From: Planctomycetota bacterium
Lineage (GTDB): Bacteria; Planctomycetota; Planctomycetia; Pirellulales; Pirellulaceae
Reading direction: 5' to 3'
Assembly (NCBI GenBank): GCA_026692905.1
Contig: JAPLNL010000029.1
Location: 61,034 to 125,033 of the forward strand
Length of the DNA stretch: 64,000 bases
Shown: positions 8,845-17,688 of the stretch, in pieces
How positions within the stretch are numbered: the first letter of the stretch is position 1
Layout of the letters: each line of letters begins with the position of its first letter
Position numbers and translations under genes: made by a program
Notes under the pieces: generated by a model
What the model was told of the DNA's origin: nothing
What the model saw: only the letters and a program-made list of their open reading frames with translations
Database searches by the model: none

Positions 8845-10905
8845 ATGGCTTCCGGACCATCGGATGAGAATGTAGAGAACACCAAACGCCACATTCGGAC
8901 CTTGGTCAATGAGATCACGGAACTATCCAAGTCCGATGCCAAATCTGCTGAGTATTATCCGGCGGTTTTGCAGCGAATCATTTCCGCTTTGGCGGCTGCT
9001 GGCGGCGCGATTTGGTTGGTGGATGGCGACGGCAATATGAGGTTGGCTCACCAGATCCAAATGGATTCGAGCTTAATGCAGGCCAACAATCAAGAAGCCA
9101 TGATGCACGGTCGGCTTCTGACACGGCTCTTTACGCAGGGCCGGGCCGAATTGATCCCGCCTATGTCAGGGACAGGGGACGAATCGGGCGAAGGTAATCC
9201 GACTCGCTATCTTTTGGTTACAGCGCCATTGGTATCGAATAAGCAGCCGGTTGGCTTGCTTGAAGTGATGCAGCGGCCGGACTCGCCGGCAGAAGCGCAG
9301 CGTGGCTACTTGCGGTTCTTGGAGCACATGACCAAGTTGATGGGGGACTGGATTCAAGGGAACGCTTTGCAGCAGGTTTCCAATCGTCAGGAGATGTGGC
9401 AGCAGTCCGATCAGTTTGCGAGACTGGTTCACGACAATTTGGACCTCAATGATACGGCTTACACAATAGCCAACGAAGGTCGGCGGTTGATCGAATGCGA
9501 CCGGGTGAGTGTTGCGATGCTCAAGGGCGGTAAGCTCAAGGTAATAGCGATTTCGGGCCAAGACTCGATCGAAAATCGTTCGAATATTGTACAGTCGTTG
9601 AATGCCTTAGCGACGAAGGTTGTGCGCAGTGGTGAGCCACTTTGGTACGACGGTTCGATGGTAGACTTGCCGCCACAGATTGAGGAAGCGGTTGAGGACT
9701 ATGTGGATTTGTCGCATGGTCGCACGATAACGGTTTTGCCAATCCGACAGCCCGAGCGTAAGATCGAGGGCGACGTGTTGGCGGCTCGCAGCGAGACGAG
9801 TGAGACTCGAACGCGACGAGACATTATTGGCGCTTTGATCGTCGAGCAGATCGAAACGCAGTTGTCGCGTCAGACGTTGGAGGGGCGTGTTGATTTGGTT
9901 TACGAGCACTCCTGTCGTGCGCTTTCCAACTCGCTTTCGCACAGCCAGATTTTGTTCATGCCGGTTTGGCGATTTTTGGATAAGATGACATGGATGTTTC
10001 GCGGCTCGGCATTGCCAAAAACCGCCGCGATATTGGGGGCGATCGGCGTAGCTTTGCTCGCGATGTTTATTGTTCCGGTCGATTTTGATCTGGAGGGGAA
10101 TGGCAAATTCAAGCCGAGTGTGGAAAAGAATGTTTACGCTCACGTGGACGGTGAAGTGGCGGGTGTTTTCGTCAAGCATGGCCAGGATGTCGAGGCAGGT
10201 CAGCCGCTATTGAAACTAAAAAACCCGGAACTTGAGCAGCAGATAAAGAGTATTGAAGGCGAAATTGATACGCAGACGGCACGGATGAACAACGCAGGAG
10301 CTGCGAGACAAAATCCCAACATGACCACGGCTGAAAAGAATAAGAACTATCAGGAATATGAGGAAAGCAAAACAACGATTGAAGCGAAGAGAGCGCTGTT
10401 GAAGCTTTACGAAGAAAAGAATCGAAAGCTGGTTAGAACCAGTGAGATATCTGGAAGAATTTCGACGTGGGACGTTGAGAAAGTCCTGAATGCAAGACCA
10501 GTGGTAACCGGGCAGTTGTTGATGACGGTATTCGATCCCAAAGCAGATTGGGAGATCGAAGTCCTGATGCCAGAGAAGCGAATGCGATATCTTGATTTGG
10601 GAATGACCGAGGCGCTGAAGAACGGCAAGGAATATTTGGAGGTCGATTTTATTCTGATGACGGACCCCAAGGTCAGGCACAAGGCCAAGGTTTACCCCGA
10701 TGGAATTAGTCAGCGTGCGGAACTTGATACCGAGGATGGAGCTGTTGTCAAGATTCGATGCAAACCGGACAGTGAAGCGATGGAAAAGATCAAGCGATAC
10801 CCTGAAGCTCGTGTGATTGCGGACATCAAATGTGGCAAGGAAAGTGCGGCCTTCGTTTGGTTTCACGAAGTGGTTGAATGGGTCCGAGCCAATGTTTGGT
10901 TCTAG
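8845..10905 (+). CDS. Tandem-GAF sensor fused to HlyD-type membrane adaptor
   Basis: 686 residues. The N-terminal ~370 residues contain two GAF-like domains (about 25-175 and 190-340) and have no signal peptide, so they should be cytoplasmic. One transmembrane helix follows (~390-412, ILGAIGVALLAMFIVPV). It is followed by a biotinyl-lipoyl-like half motif (GEVAGVFVKHGQDVEAGQPLLKL, around 435-457), a short coiled coil and an adaptor beta-barrel region, as in HlyD membrane fusion proteins. A cytoplasmic sensor covalently joined to a periplasmic adaptor is an unusual architecture. It begins a same-strand cluster with a second HlyD protein and an M50/HlyD protein. No ABC, RND or TolC partner is in the window. 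Inference: ligand binding to the GAF domains gates an envelope complex. Confidence 0.85.
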   Translation: MASGPSDENVENTKRHIRTLVNEITELSKSDAKSAEYYPAVLQRIISALAAAGGAIWLVDGDGNMRLAHQIQMDSSLMQANNQEAMMHGRLLTRLFTQGRAELIPPMSGTGDESGEGNPTRYLLVTAPLVSNKQPVGLLEVMQRPDSPAEAQRGYLRFLEHMTKLMGDWIQGNALQQVSNRQEMWQQSDQFARLVHDNLDLNDTAYTIANEGRRLIECDRVSVAMLKGGKLKVIAISGQDSIENRSNIVQSLNALATKVVRSGEPLWYDGSMVDLPPQIEEAVEDYVDLSHGRTITVLPIRQPERKIEGDVLAARSETSETRTRRDIIGALIVEQIETQLSRQTLEGRVDLVYEHSCRALSNSLSHSQILFMPVWRFLDKMTWMFRGSALPKTAAILGAIGVALLAMFIVPVDFDLEGNGKFKPSVEKNVYAHVDGEVAGVFVKHGQDVEAGQPLLKLKNPELEQQIKSIEGEIDTQTARMNNAGAARQNPNMTTAEKNKNYQEYEESKTTIEAKRALLKLYEEKNRKLVRTSEISGRISTWDVEKVLNARPVVTGQLLMTVFDPKADWEIEVLMPEKRMRYLDLGMTEALKNGKEYLEVDFILMTDPKVRHKAKVYPDGISQRAELDTEDGAVVKIRCKPDSEAMEKIKRYPEARVIADIKCGKESAAFVWFHEVVEWVRANVWF

Positions 10906-10969
10906 TCCGTCGACGCTAAGTGCATAACAATACAGATTTAGAATACTTGTTTTTGATGGGACACCGATT

Positions 10970-12229
10970 ATGGCTGATAAGAAACTGACGATAGGACTTC
11001 CAATTGCTCTTGTGCTGGGTTGCAGTGCTTTGGCGTTTGGCGTTGTGCCTGGCGTTCGGGATTGGGTCGACCAAATGATTCCATGGCTTGGAATCAACGG
11101 CCCAAGGTCGGTTGCTCAAAGTCAAAAAGGACCGACAGCAACGGGTTTAAAGGCTGAGGATGAAAAAGCAGAGCAAGCACCGGTTGCTGGGAACGCCACC
11201 GCTTCGGAGGCCGCACTGCGTACCGAGGTCGAAGTCAACAAGCCTAAGTTCGCAGTGCAGTTTGCAGGAGGGGCTGAGCCGATCGCAAATGAACCTCCGA
11301 TCCAAAACCAGGACAACGCTCCGACGGTTAGTCCTTTCCTCAGAACGACACCTGCATCTACACTTCCAACCCTTCCTACAACAGGGTTGAAAGTTCCAAC
11401 TTCCGAAAACGGAGTATTAATAATCGAAGGTGCGCAGGTCACATTTCCGGATGACATTACGGTCAGCGCCACTGCGGAAGGAACAATACTGAAATTGTTG
11501 GTCGATGATGGTACCGTCATTGAAGCTGGCATGCCGATGATCGAAATCGATTCACGATTAGCGGAGAAGGAAGTAGTCGTTTCCGAGAAAGAGCTCAAGG
11601 CGGCTAACTTGAAAGCGAATGATGACAGCAATGTCAAATACTCAGAGGCAGCCAAGGAAGTGGCGAGGCAGGACGTTGAGATATCAAAAGAATTGATCAA
11701 GAGTCGCGCAGAGGGAATTATGGAAGGCAGAAAGAAGGAACTTGAATTCAAGAAGGCATCGCTGCAAGTCACCGTATCAACTATCGAAAAGGAGCGAGAC
11801 CAAGCCGATGTTGGCGTTAAAACCGCGAAGGTGGAAGCGGCTAGAGTTCAACTCGAGCTCCGTAGGATTAATGCACAGCGAACTGGGGTTGTGAATCAAG
11901 TTGTCAAACGTCAATACGCTTATGTTCGAGCCGGGGAACCGATCCTCAACCTTACATCCATGGAGAAAATTCGCATCACTGGAACAACACCAAGGCTTTC
12001 TGAGTCTCCACACCTGCTGTTGAATTCACCGGCCCGAGTTACCATCAATTATGCTGTGGGGAAATCCGAAACGGTGGATGGAATCGTCACCTATGTGAGC
12101 CCCAAAAGCGATGGTCCCAACCAGTACAAGTTGCATGTGGATTTGCCAAACCGACTGACTCCCGATGGCCAATATCTGTTCCGAGACGGAATGGTTGCTG
12201 ATATCGAAGTAAGAACTCGAAGCCGATAG
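10970..12229 (+). CDS. HlyD-family membrane fusion protein
   Basis: A 419-residue periplasmic adaptor anchored by one N-terminal helix (~residues 7-25, IGLPIALVLGCSALAFGVV). After a low-complexity linker come the first lipoyl half (~168-192, GTILKLLVDDGTVIEAGMP), a long coiled-coil hairpin rich in Lys and Glu (~195-290), the second lipoyl half and a beta-barrel region. Adaptors of this type bridge inner- and outer-membrane transport components. It lies 64 bases after the GAF-HlyD gene and 79 bases before the M50-HlyD gene. Three adaptor-type proteins in a row suggest a hetero-oligomeric adaptor ring. The linker is longer than usual. Confidence 0.88.
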   Translation: MADKKLTIGLPIALVLGCSALAFGVVPGVRDWVDQMIPWLGINGPRSVAQSQKGPTATGLKAEDEKAEQAPVAGNATASEAALRTEVEVNKPKFAVQFAGGAEPIANEPPIQNQDNAPTVSPFLRTTPASTLPTLPTTGLKVPTSENGVLIIEGAQVTFPDDITVSATAEGTILKLLVDDGTVIEAGMPMIEIDSRLAEKEVVVSEKELKAANLKANDDSNVKYSEAAKEVARQDVEISKELIKSRAEGIMEGRKKELEFKKASLQVTVSTIEKERDQADVGVKTAKVEAARVQLELRRINAQRTGVVNQVVKRQYAYVRAGEPILNLTSMEKIRITGTTPRLSESPHLLLNSPARVTINYAVGKSETVDGIVTYVSPKSDGPNQYKLHVDLPNRLTPDGQYLFRDGMVADIEVRTRSR

Positions 12230-12308
12230 TAGAGAATGGTTCGCTGCTTTTCTGGCAGCGGTTTGCTGTTTGCCCACAACTCGTTAGCCAAAAGAAAGCC
12301 CAAGCTAT

Positions 12309-14549
12309 ATGACAACGATGGCGGATTCACTCGTCAATAGCGCGATGCGCCCGCTGAGGCTGCGTCGTCGTCCTGACTTGGAGTCACGTCGCCATCGTTA
12401 CGATGGCAGAGCGTATTGGGTGGTCAAGGAGCCAGTCGGCCTCAATTACTTCCGTTTTCATGAAGAGGAGTTTGCCATTCTCAATATGTTGAATGGTCAG
12501 ACATCGCTCCAGCAAATTCGCGAGTCCTTTCAGGCTGAGTTCGCGCCGCAGCGAATTTCGCTTCAAGACTTGCAGCAGTTTGTTGGAATGCTCCATCGCA
12601 GCGGACTTGTTATCTCGCACGCTGGTGGACAAGGTCGTCAGTTGCGTCGGCGCGGAGATCAAAAGCGCAAGAAAGAGTTGTTAGGGAAATTTGTTAATGT
12701 GTTCGCCATTCGTTTTCGTGGGATTGACCCCGAGCGGATTTTGAATCGTTTGCTTCCATGGTTCGGTTGGCTATTTACGACTTGGTGCATCATGCTCGTT
12801 GCGGTGATTGGCTTAATGGCCATCACGCTGGTGCTGGTCAACTATCAAGAGTTCAAGGGTAAGCTTCCGACGTTCCAGCAGTTCTTTGCTGCCAATAACT
12901 GGATCTGGCTTGGAGGCACGATGGCAGCAGTGAAGATACTTCACGAGTTCGGGCATGGACTGAGTTGTAAGAAATTTGGCGGCGAGTGCCACGAGATGGG
13001 CTTCATGATGCTCGTTTTTACTCCGTGTTTATATTGCAACGTATCTGACTCTTGGATGTTGCCAAACAAATGGCAGCGAGTGTTCATTGGTGCGGCCGGA
13101 ATGTATGTCGAGTTGATACTTGCCTCGATTGCCACCTTCCTTTGGTGGTTTAGCGAGGACGGGATGTTCCGCTTTTTGTGCTTGAGCGTCATGTTCATCT
13201 GTTCGGTAAGCACAGTGGTTTTCAATGGGAACCCTCTACTGCGTTTCGACGGATACTACATCACGATGGACACGTTGGAGATTCCCAATCTTCGTCAAAA
13301 ATCGAGCGAGATACTAAAGCGTTGGTTTCAAAAGACTTGCTTAGGTCTCGAATTGCAAGACAACCCCTTTCTGCCAACGCGCAACAGTGCGATGTTTGGA
13401 ATCTACACAATCGCTTCCTTTATTTACCGCTGGGTCGTGGCATTCGGAATCATTATGTTTCTAAATCAAGTGCTTAAGCCATATGGATTGCAGTCTTTGG
13501 GACGAGCGTTTGCAGTGGCGGGTGTGGCTGGGATGGTCGTGCCAGCGTTCTCGGCAGTTTATAAGTTCCTCAAAACGCCAGGAAGGGCAGCCAAAATCAA
13601 ACAAGGAAACGTGCTTACCAGTTTGGGAATCGCCTCCGCGGTATTAGCTTTCCTTTGCTTTTTCCCGCTTCCCTACCACGTTTATTGCCCGAGCGAAGCT
13701 CAGCCTAGAGAAGCACTCGAAGTTCATACGCTTGTTGCGGGTAAGCTCGTTGGTTGGCAGACCAAACCTGGGCAGCCGATTGCTAAGAACGCACCGATCT
13801 GCAAGTTAGAGAATTTGGATTTGACGATCAAGATCCAAGAATCACAAAGCGAAATCCGGTTTACAGAGTCGCAGATTGAACAAGCGACTTACCTATCGAA
13901 TACGGACCGACGAATGATACGAGAGTTGGACGCACTTCGAAGCGACTTAAAGAAGAAACAGGATGTCCTGACGACACTAAAGGAGAAAGAAGACAATCTC
14001 ATCATTCGGAGTCCGATCGATGGCTTTGTTGTTCAGTCTGCGGACAAAGAAGAAAGCAAGGCGGCTAAAGCTCAAGGGCAATTGCCCGGTTGGTTTGGGA
14101 ATCCGTTTGCCGATTGCAATTCAGAGGCGGTGTTCAGTGAGGGCGAGTTGGTTTGCCTAGTTGCCCCGACACGGGAAATGGAAGCCGTGATTGTTGTTGA
14201 TCAACACGATCGTGAAGAACTCGACGAAGGAAATGAAGTCGAGTTCATGTTTGATGCTGCGGCTTTGGTGTCCGTCAAAGGAAAGATTATCCGCTTTTCA
14301 GAATCTGAGTTGAAGGAAGTGTCACCCAGTTTATCCATTACTTCAGGGGGGACGCTTGATACCAAAACAGACGAGATGGGCAAGACTCGACCAATTAGCA
14401 CATCGTATCCAGCAACGGTAGAGCTTATCGGAACGGACGCCCCATTGCGGGCTGGTTATCGAGGCAACGCGAAAGTCCACTTGGCATGGAAATCCCTCGG
14501 CTCTCGTTTTTATCGTTACGTTCTCAAAACCTTTAACTTTGAATTTTAG
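12309..14549 (+). CDS. PqqD-like / M50 metalloprotease / HlyD fusion membrane protein
   Basis: 746 residues. The N-terminal ~100 residues look like a PqqD-type winged-helix domain (YDGRAYWVVKEPVGLNYFRF...). A polytopic site-2-protease-like M50 domain follows. Its zinc motif HEFGH is at H212-H216, and a plausible third ligand is D314 in NPLLRFDGYY. More transmembrane helices (to ~460) lead to a C-terminal HlyD-like part with split lipoyl motifs and a coiled coil (~470-740). Related proteins include the YydH group, which works with exported peptides in Firmicutes. Here no ABC transporter or precursor peptide is adjacent. Catalytic residues are intact, so it may cleave a membrane or peptide substrate during export. 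It is the third gene of the cluster. Confidence 0.87.
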   Translation: MTTMADSLVNSAMRPLRLRRRPDLESRRHRYDGRAYWVVKEPVGLNYFRFHEEEFAILNMLNGQTSLQQIRESFQAEFAPQRISLQDLQQFVGMLHRSGLVISHAGGQGRQLRRRGDQKRKKELLGKFVNVFAIRFRGIDPERILNRLLPWFGWLFTTWCIMLVAVIGLMAITLVLVNYQEFKGKLPTFQQFFAANNWIWLGGTMAAVKILHEFGHGLSCKKFGGECHEMGFMMLVFTPCLYCNVSDSWMLPNKWQRVFIGAAGMYVELILASIATFLWWFSEDGMFRFLCLSVMFICSVSTVVFNGNPLLRFDGYYITMDTLEIPNLRQKSSEILKRWFQKTCLGLELQDNPFLPTRNSAMFGIYTIASFIYRWVVAFGIIMFLNQVLKPYGLQSLGRAFAVAGVAGMVVPAFSAVYKFLKTPGRAAKIKQGNVLTSLGIASAVLAFLCFFPLPYHVYCPSEAQPREALEVHTLVAGKLVGWQTKPGQPIAKNAPICKLENLDLTIKIQESQSEIRFTESQIEQATYLSNTDRRMIRELDALRSDLKKKQDVLTTLKEKEDNLIIRSPIDGFVVQSADKEESKAAKAQGQLPGWFGNPFADCNSEAVFSEGELVCLVAPTREMEAVIVVDQHDREELDEGNEVEFMFDAAALVSVKGKIIRFSESELKEVSPSLSITSGGTLDTKTDEMGKTRPISTSYPATVELIGTDAPLRAGYRGNAKVHLAWKSLGSRFYRYVLKTFNFEF

Positions 14550-14649
14550 CAGATTCCTGCACGTACCAAAGTTACGTGGTACAGTTATTGTTGTACGGAG
14601 AGGGGCCTAAGCCTTCTCAACCTTTGTTTCTAGGAGTGAACTTAAACTT

Positions 14650-14985
14650 ATGTCAACAGATCTACAAACACCAGACGCCGCCGAGGCTCAGCGCCAACAA
14701 CCACAAAACGTCCAAGTCCAAGTGCACGACGCAGACGCAATTGCTTGTTATGCGAATTTCTGCCGCGTCACCGGCTCTCCAGAAGAATTGATCGTCGATT
14801 TCGGTCTTAACCCACAGCCAGTTGGGGTGCCAAAGGATCCGATCCATGTTAAGCAACGCATCATTATGAATTTCTTCACAGCCAAGCGTTTGCTCGGCGC
14901 ACTTCAAATGTCCATCCAAAGACATGAAGCTGTCTTTGGCGTCCTTGAGACAGACATTCAGAAGCGATTGCGCGTCCAACAGTAA
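14650..14985 (+). CDS. DUF3467 family protein
   Basis: A 111-residue soluble protein. The core from ADAIACYANFCRVTGSPEEL through VDFG and HVKQRIIMNFFTAKRLLGAL matches DUF3467, a small domain of unknown function normally ~80-100 residues long. The N-terminal ~25 residues are Gln/Asp-rich and disordered. It starts 100 bases after the M50-HlyD gene on the same strand and is followed at once by an intrinsic terminator, so it is probably the last gene of the transcript. An AGGAG lies 13 bases before the ATG, longer than ideal. Whether it is a regulator, a chaperone or a substrate of the envelope complex is not known. Confidence 0.85.
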   Translation: MSTDLQTPDAAEAQRQQPQNVQVQVHDADAIACYANFCRVTGSPEELIVDFGLNPQPVGVPKDPIHVKQRIIMNFFTAKRLLGALQMSIQRHEAVFGVLETDIQKRLRVQQ

Positions 14986-15013
14986 TTTGTTGTGGTGTTG
15001 CCAATGAACTTAG

Positions 15014-15046
15014 AAACAGCTCGCGATCTTGCGAGCTGTTTTCGTT
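15014..15046 (+). terminator. Intrinsic terminator after the DUF3467 gene
   Basis: Arms AAACAGCTCGC and GCGAGCTGTTT form an 11-bp stem with a 6-base loop, followed by TTCGTTT. It lies 29 bases after the DUF3467 stop codon and marks the end of the 8845-14985 transcript. Confidence 0.85.
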
Positions 15047-15092
15047 TCGATGGTTTTGGTGTTCGTGTAACAGTTAATTGGAGGCGTACACC

Positions 15093-15237
15093 GTAGCACG
15101 ACGCGCAAGCTAGTGAATCTTGTAGCACGACGCGCAAGCTAGTGAATCTTGTAGCACGACGCGCAAGCTAGTGAACCTTGTAGCACGACGCGCAAGCTAG
15201 TGAACCTTGTAGCACGACGCGCAAGCTAGTGAACCTC
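15093..15237 (+). repeat. Five tandem 29-bp copies of the dispersed repeat arm
   Basis: Five direct units of 29 bases, each beginning GTAGCACGACGCGCAAGC and ending GAATCTT, GAACCTT or GAACCTC. Elsewhere in the window this arm appears once and faces an inverted partner; only here is it expanded. The units are contiguous with no spacers, so this is not a CRISPR array. Confidence 0.95.
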
Positions 15238-15319
15238 GGAATTTGAAATAGGCTTGGAACGAGCTATTTGGTTTATGTTGTCTCCTGAACGCTCTAGAAT
15301 CCCGGTCGCGCCCACGCAA

Positions 15320-15366
15320 TCGTCGCGGAGCGACGAGCGACAATGTCGCCCTTCGCTGCGCGAAGG
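15320..15366. repeat. Three abutting perfect mini-hairpins
   Basis: Three stem-loops stand end to end without a spare base, each with a 3-base loop: 15320-15336 (TCGTCGC/GCGACGA), 15337-15349 (GCGAC/GTCGC) and 15350-15366 (CCTTCGC/GCGAAGG). They lie between the five-unit array and its inverted partner at 15407-15430. Confidence 0.8.
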
Positions 15367-15406
15367 TAGCGCGCGGCGAGACCGATAATCTCGTGAATCG
15401 ACTGGA

Positions 15407-15430
15407 TTCACTAGCTTGCGCGTCGTACTA
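15407..15430 (-). repeat. Inverted arm closing the composite repeat locus
   Basis: TTCACTAGCTTGCGCGTCGT followed by ACTA, the reverse complement of the tandem units at 15093-15237 with one base changed. Together with the array and the hairpins it frames a 338-base composite element directly upstream of the M32 carboxypeptidase gene. Confidence 0.9.
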
Positions 15431-15479
15431 AGTAAATCGGAACCTGCTACTCCCCCACCCAAAAAAAAGAATACATTCC

Positions 15480-16997
15480 ATGCAAAAAAGCGAAGCCCAA
15501 AGTATCTTTCAACAGACTTTTAAGTACGTTCGAGAAACGGCGATTCTCGAAAGTACCATGGCGTTGCTCGAATGGGACGAAAGGACTGGTTTGCCAGCTC
15601 ATGCAGGCGAACACCGAGCAGAGCAAGTGACGTTTTTGAGCGGACTGGTTCATCAGCGCAAGACGAGTTTACCATTCGGCAACTGGCTCAATGAGTTATC
15701 GCAATCGGAATTGATGTTGCAACCCAATAGTCCGGTGGGCGCTTCGATTCGAGGTATGAAACGGGACTTTGACAAAAATATTCAGTTGCCAGAAGAGTTG
15801 GTAAAACGCATTGCGCATGCCGTTACTGTAGGCCAACAGGTTTGGTCCGAAGCCAAACCCAAAAATGATTTCGCTTCGTTCTTGCCTCATCTAACCGACA
15901 TTGTCGCCTTGCGACGCGAGGAAGCCTCCATCTTAGCCGACGGGGCAAAGTGTCGTTACGACAGCTTGCTCGATCAATACGAGGAAGACGCCAGGACCGA
16001 TGAAGTCTCCGTCGTTTTTGCCGAACTACGGGAACGACTGGTTCCGTTGGTACAAAAACTAACACAGTCCAAATCGGGGCCGGACGGGAAGTCGATTGAG
16101 GGTTTGTTTGATGTGCCAAAGCAGAGAGAGTTCTCCCGTTGGGTAGCGGAGAAGATTGGTTTTCAGTTTCCTCGCGGTCGTCTTGATGAAACAGATCACC
16201 CTTTTTGCACGACGCTTGGTCCTAACGACCATCGTATCCTGACGCGTTATTATGAAGACTCGTTTAGCAGCGGACTGTATGGCACACTCCACGAAGCGGG
16301 GCATGGCATGTACGAACAAGGGCTCCCCACCGAATGGTATGGGTTGCCAGCGGGGAGTGCAGCATCGCTTGGAGTGCACGAGTCACAGAGTCGGCTATGG
16401 GAGAACATGATCGGTCGCTCGCGTGAGTTTTGGCAATGGTGCCTACCTTACGCTCAAAAATGGTTTCCGCAGTTGGCCGACGTTTCGGTCGAGTCCATTT
16501 ATGGTGACTTAAACCGAGTCGAGGCAAGTTTGATCCGCATCGAAGCGGACGAAGCGACCTACAATTTGCATATCTTGCTCCGTTTTGAGTTGGAGCGAGA
16601 GCTGATCGACGGCGATTTGCAATGCTCGGACTTGCCCAAGGCTTGGTCGGATCGTTACGAATCCTATCTGGGTATCCGGCCGAAGAACGATAGCGAAGGG
16701 GTCATGCAGGATGTACACTGGGCGGCAGGCTTGATCGGCTATTTTCCAACGTATACGCTTGGAAACATTTTCGCGGCACAACTCGTCAATGCGGCCAGCG
16801 ACGAACTGGGGGACTTGCCTAGCATGATTGCCAAGGGGGATTTTCAGCCTCTTTTGCGGTGGCTGCGAACCAAAGTGCACCAACATGGGCGTTGCCAAAA
16901 ACCGACGGAGTTAGTCGCCAATGCGACGGGAAAGCCGCTTTCCTCTCAACCCTTTATCGATTACCTAACCAAAAAGCTGACGCCGTTGTACAGGTAG
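15480..16997 (+). CDS. M32 metallocarboxypeptidase (carboxypeptidase Taq family)
   Basis: A 505-residue cytoplasmic zinc carboxypeptidase, the usual length for family M32. The zinc motif HEAGH is at H271-H275 (TLHEAGHGMYEQGLP), and the family motif around HESQSRLWENM follows at ~298-308, including the downstream glutamate ligand. The start region (ETAILESTMALLEWDERTGLP) is also typical. It removes C-terminal residues from peptides with broad specificity. The ATG follows an A-rich stretch (AAAAAAAAGAATACATTCC) without a clear Shine-Dalgarno sequence. It is followed 31 bases later by the sigma factor gene. Confidence 0.95.
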   Translation: MQKSEAQSIFQQTFKYVRETAILESTMALLEWDERTGLPAHAGEHRAEQVTFLSGLVHQRKTSLPFGNWLNELSQSELMLQPNSPVGASIRGMKRDFDKNIQLPEELVKRIAHAVTVGQQVWSEAKPKNDFASFLPHLTDIVALRREEASILADGAKCRYDSLLDQYEEDARTDEVSVVFAELRERLVPLVQKLTQSKSGPDGKSIEGLFDVPKQREFSRWVAEKIGFQFPRGRLDETDHPFCTTLGPNDHRILTRYYEDSFSSGLYGTLHEAGHGMYEQGLPTEWYGLPAGSAASLGVHESQSRLWENMIGRSREFWQWCLPYAQKWFPQLADVSVESIYGDLNRVEASLIRIEADEATYNLHILLRFELERELIDGDLQCSDLPKAWSDRYESYLGIRPKNDSEGVMQDVHWAAGLIGYFPTYTLGNIFAAQLVNAASDELGDLPSMIAKGDFQPLLRWLRTKVHQHGRCQKPTELVANATGKPLSSQPFIDYLTKKLTPLYR

Positions 16998-17028
16998 CTT
17001 TTTTTACGAATTGGGAACTCTTTTGGCT

Positions 17029-17688
17029 ATGGATGCGTCCGTTACTACAGCAACTAATCAAGCGGAGGAAACTGCGTTGATCGACTGTATCGTTTCGGGC
17101 CAAGCATCCAAATTTGAAATCCTGGTTGGAAACTACCAGCAGCGGATTTACGCGTCCTTGGTCGCAATGCTCGGCAATCGCCACGACGCCGAGGATGTGA
17201 CTCAGGAAACGTTTTTAACGGCGTTTCGCAAGCTGGACCAATTCGAGCGTCGGTCGTCGTTTTACACGTGGCTTCATCGAATCGCCTTCAATGCAGCCAT
17301 CGATTTGCAGAGGCGCAAGAAACGAACGAAGAATCTATTTTCGACTGGTGACAAGACCGAGACAGCGGAACCCAAGGAATATTATTCGGATTCGCCTGCA
17401 TCGATCGTCATGGCGAAAGAAACGGTTTGCCAAGTGCAGATCGCATTGTCACGCCTCGATGAAGAACGAAGGAACATCATCGTCCTACGGGACTTGCAAG
17501 GAATGGATTATGCCGAAATCGCTAAGATGTTGGGAATCCCGGTAGGAACGGTTCGCAGCCGCTTGCATCGAGCGAGGATCGAATTGAGAGAAATCATGAA
17601 TGCCATGGGGATCGGCGATCATGCCACGCAGCCAAACCAAGCCGCATTGAAAAATAAGACAGTTGCCCAAGGGAGGGACCAACGATGA
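17029..17688 (+). CDS. ECF-type RNA polymerase sigma factor
   Basis: A 219-residue sigma-70 family factor with only regions 2 and 4. Region 2 includes NRHDAEDVTQETFLTAFRKL and FYTWLHRIAFNAAID. Region 4 includes RNIIVLRDLQGMDYAEIA and the helix-turn-helix PVGTVRSRLHRAR. It directs RNA polymerase to a stress or envelope regulon. The ATG at 17029 is preferred over an in-frame TTG at 17011. The stop codon overlaps the next start in ATGA, and that gene encodes the probable anti-sigma factor. Confidence 0.93.
   Translation: MDASVTTATNQAEETALIDCIVSGQASKFEILVGNYQQRIYASLVAMLGNRHDAEDVTQETFLTAFRKLDQFERRSSFYTWLHRIAFNAAIDLQRRKKRTKNLFSTGDKTETAEPKEYYSDSPASIVMAKETVCQVQIALSRLDEERRNIIVLRDLQGMDYAEIAKMLGIPVGTVRSRLHRARIELREIMNAMGIGDHATQPNQAALKNKTVAQGRDQR

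Noticed and set aside
15093-15237. Possible CRISPR array (29-bp repeats)
   Set aside because: The units are contiguous with no variable spacers, and the same arm occurs as single inverted pairs elsewhere. There are no cas genes.
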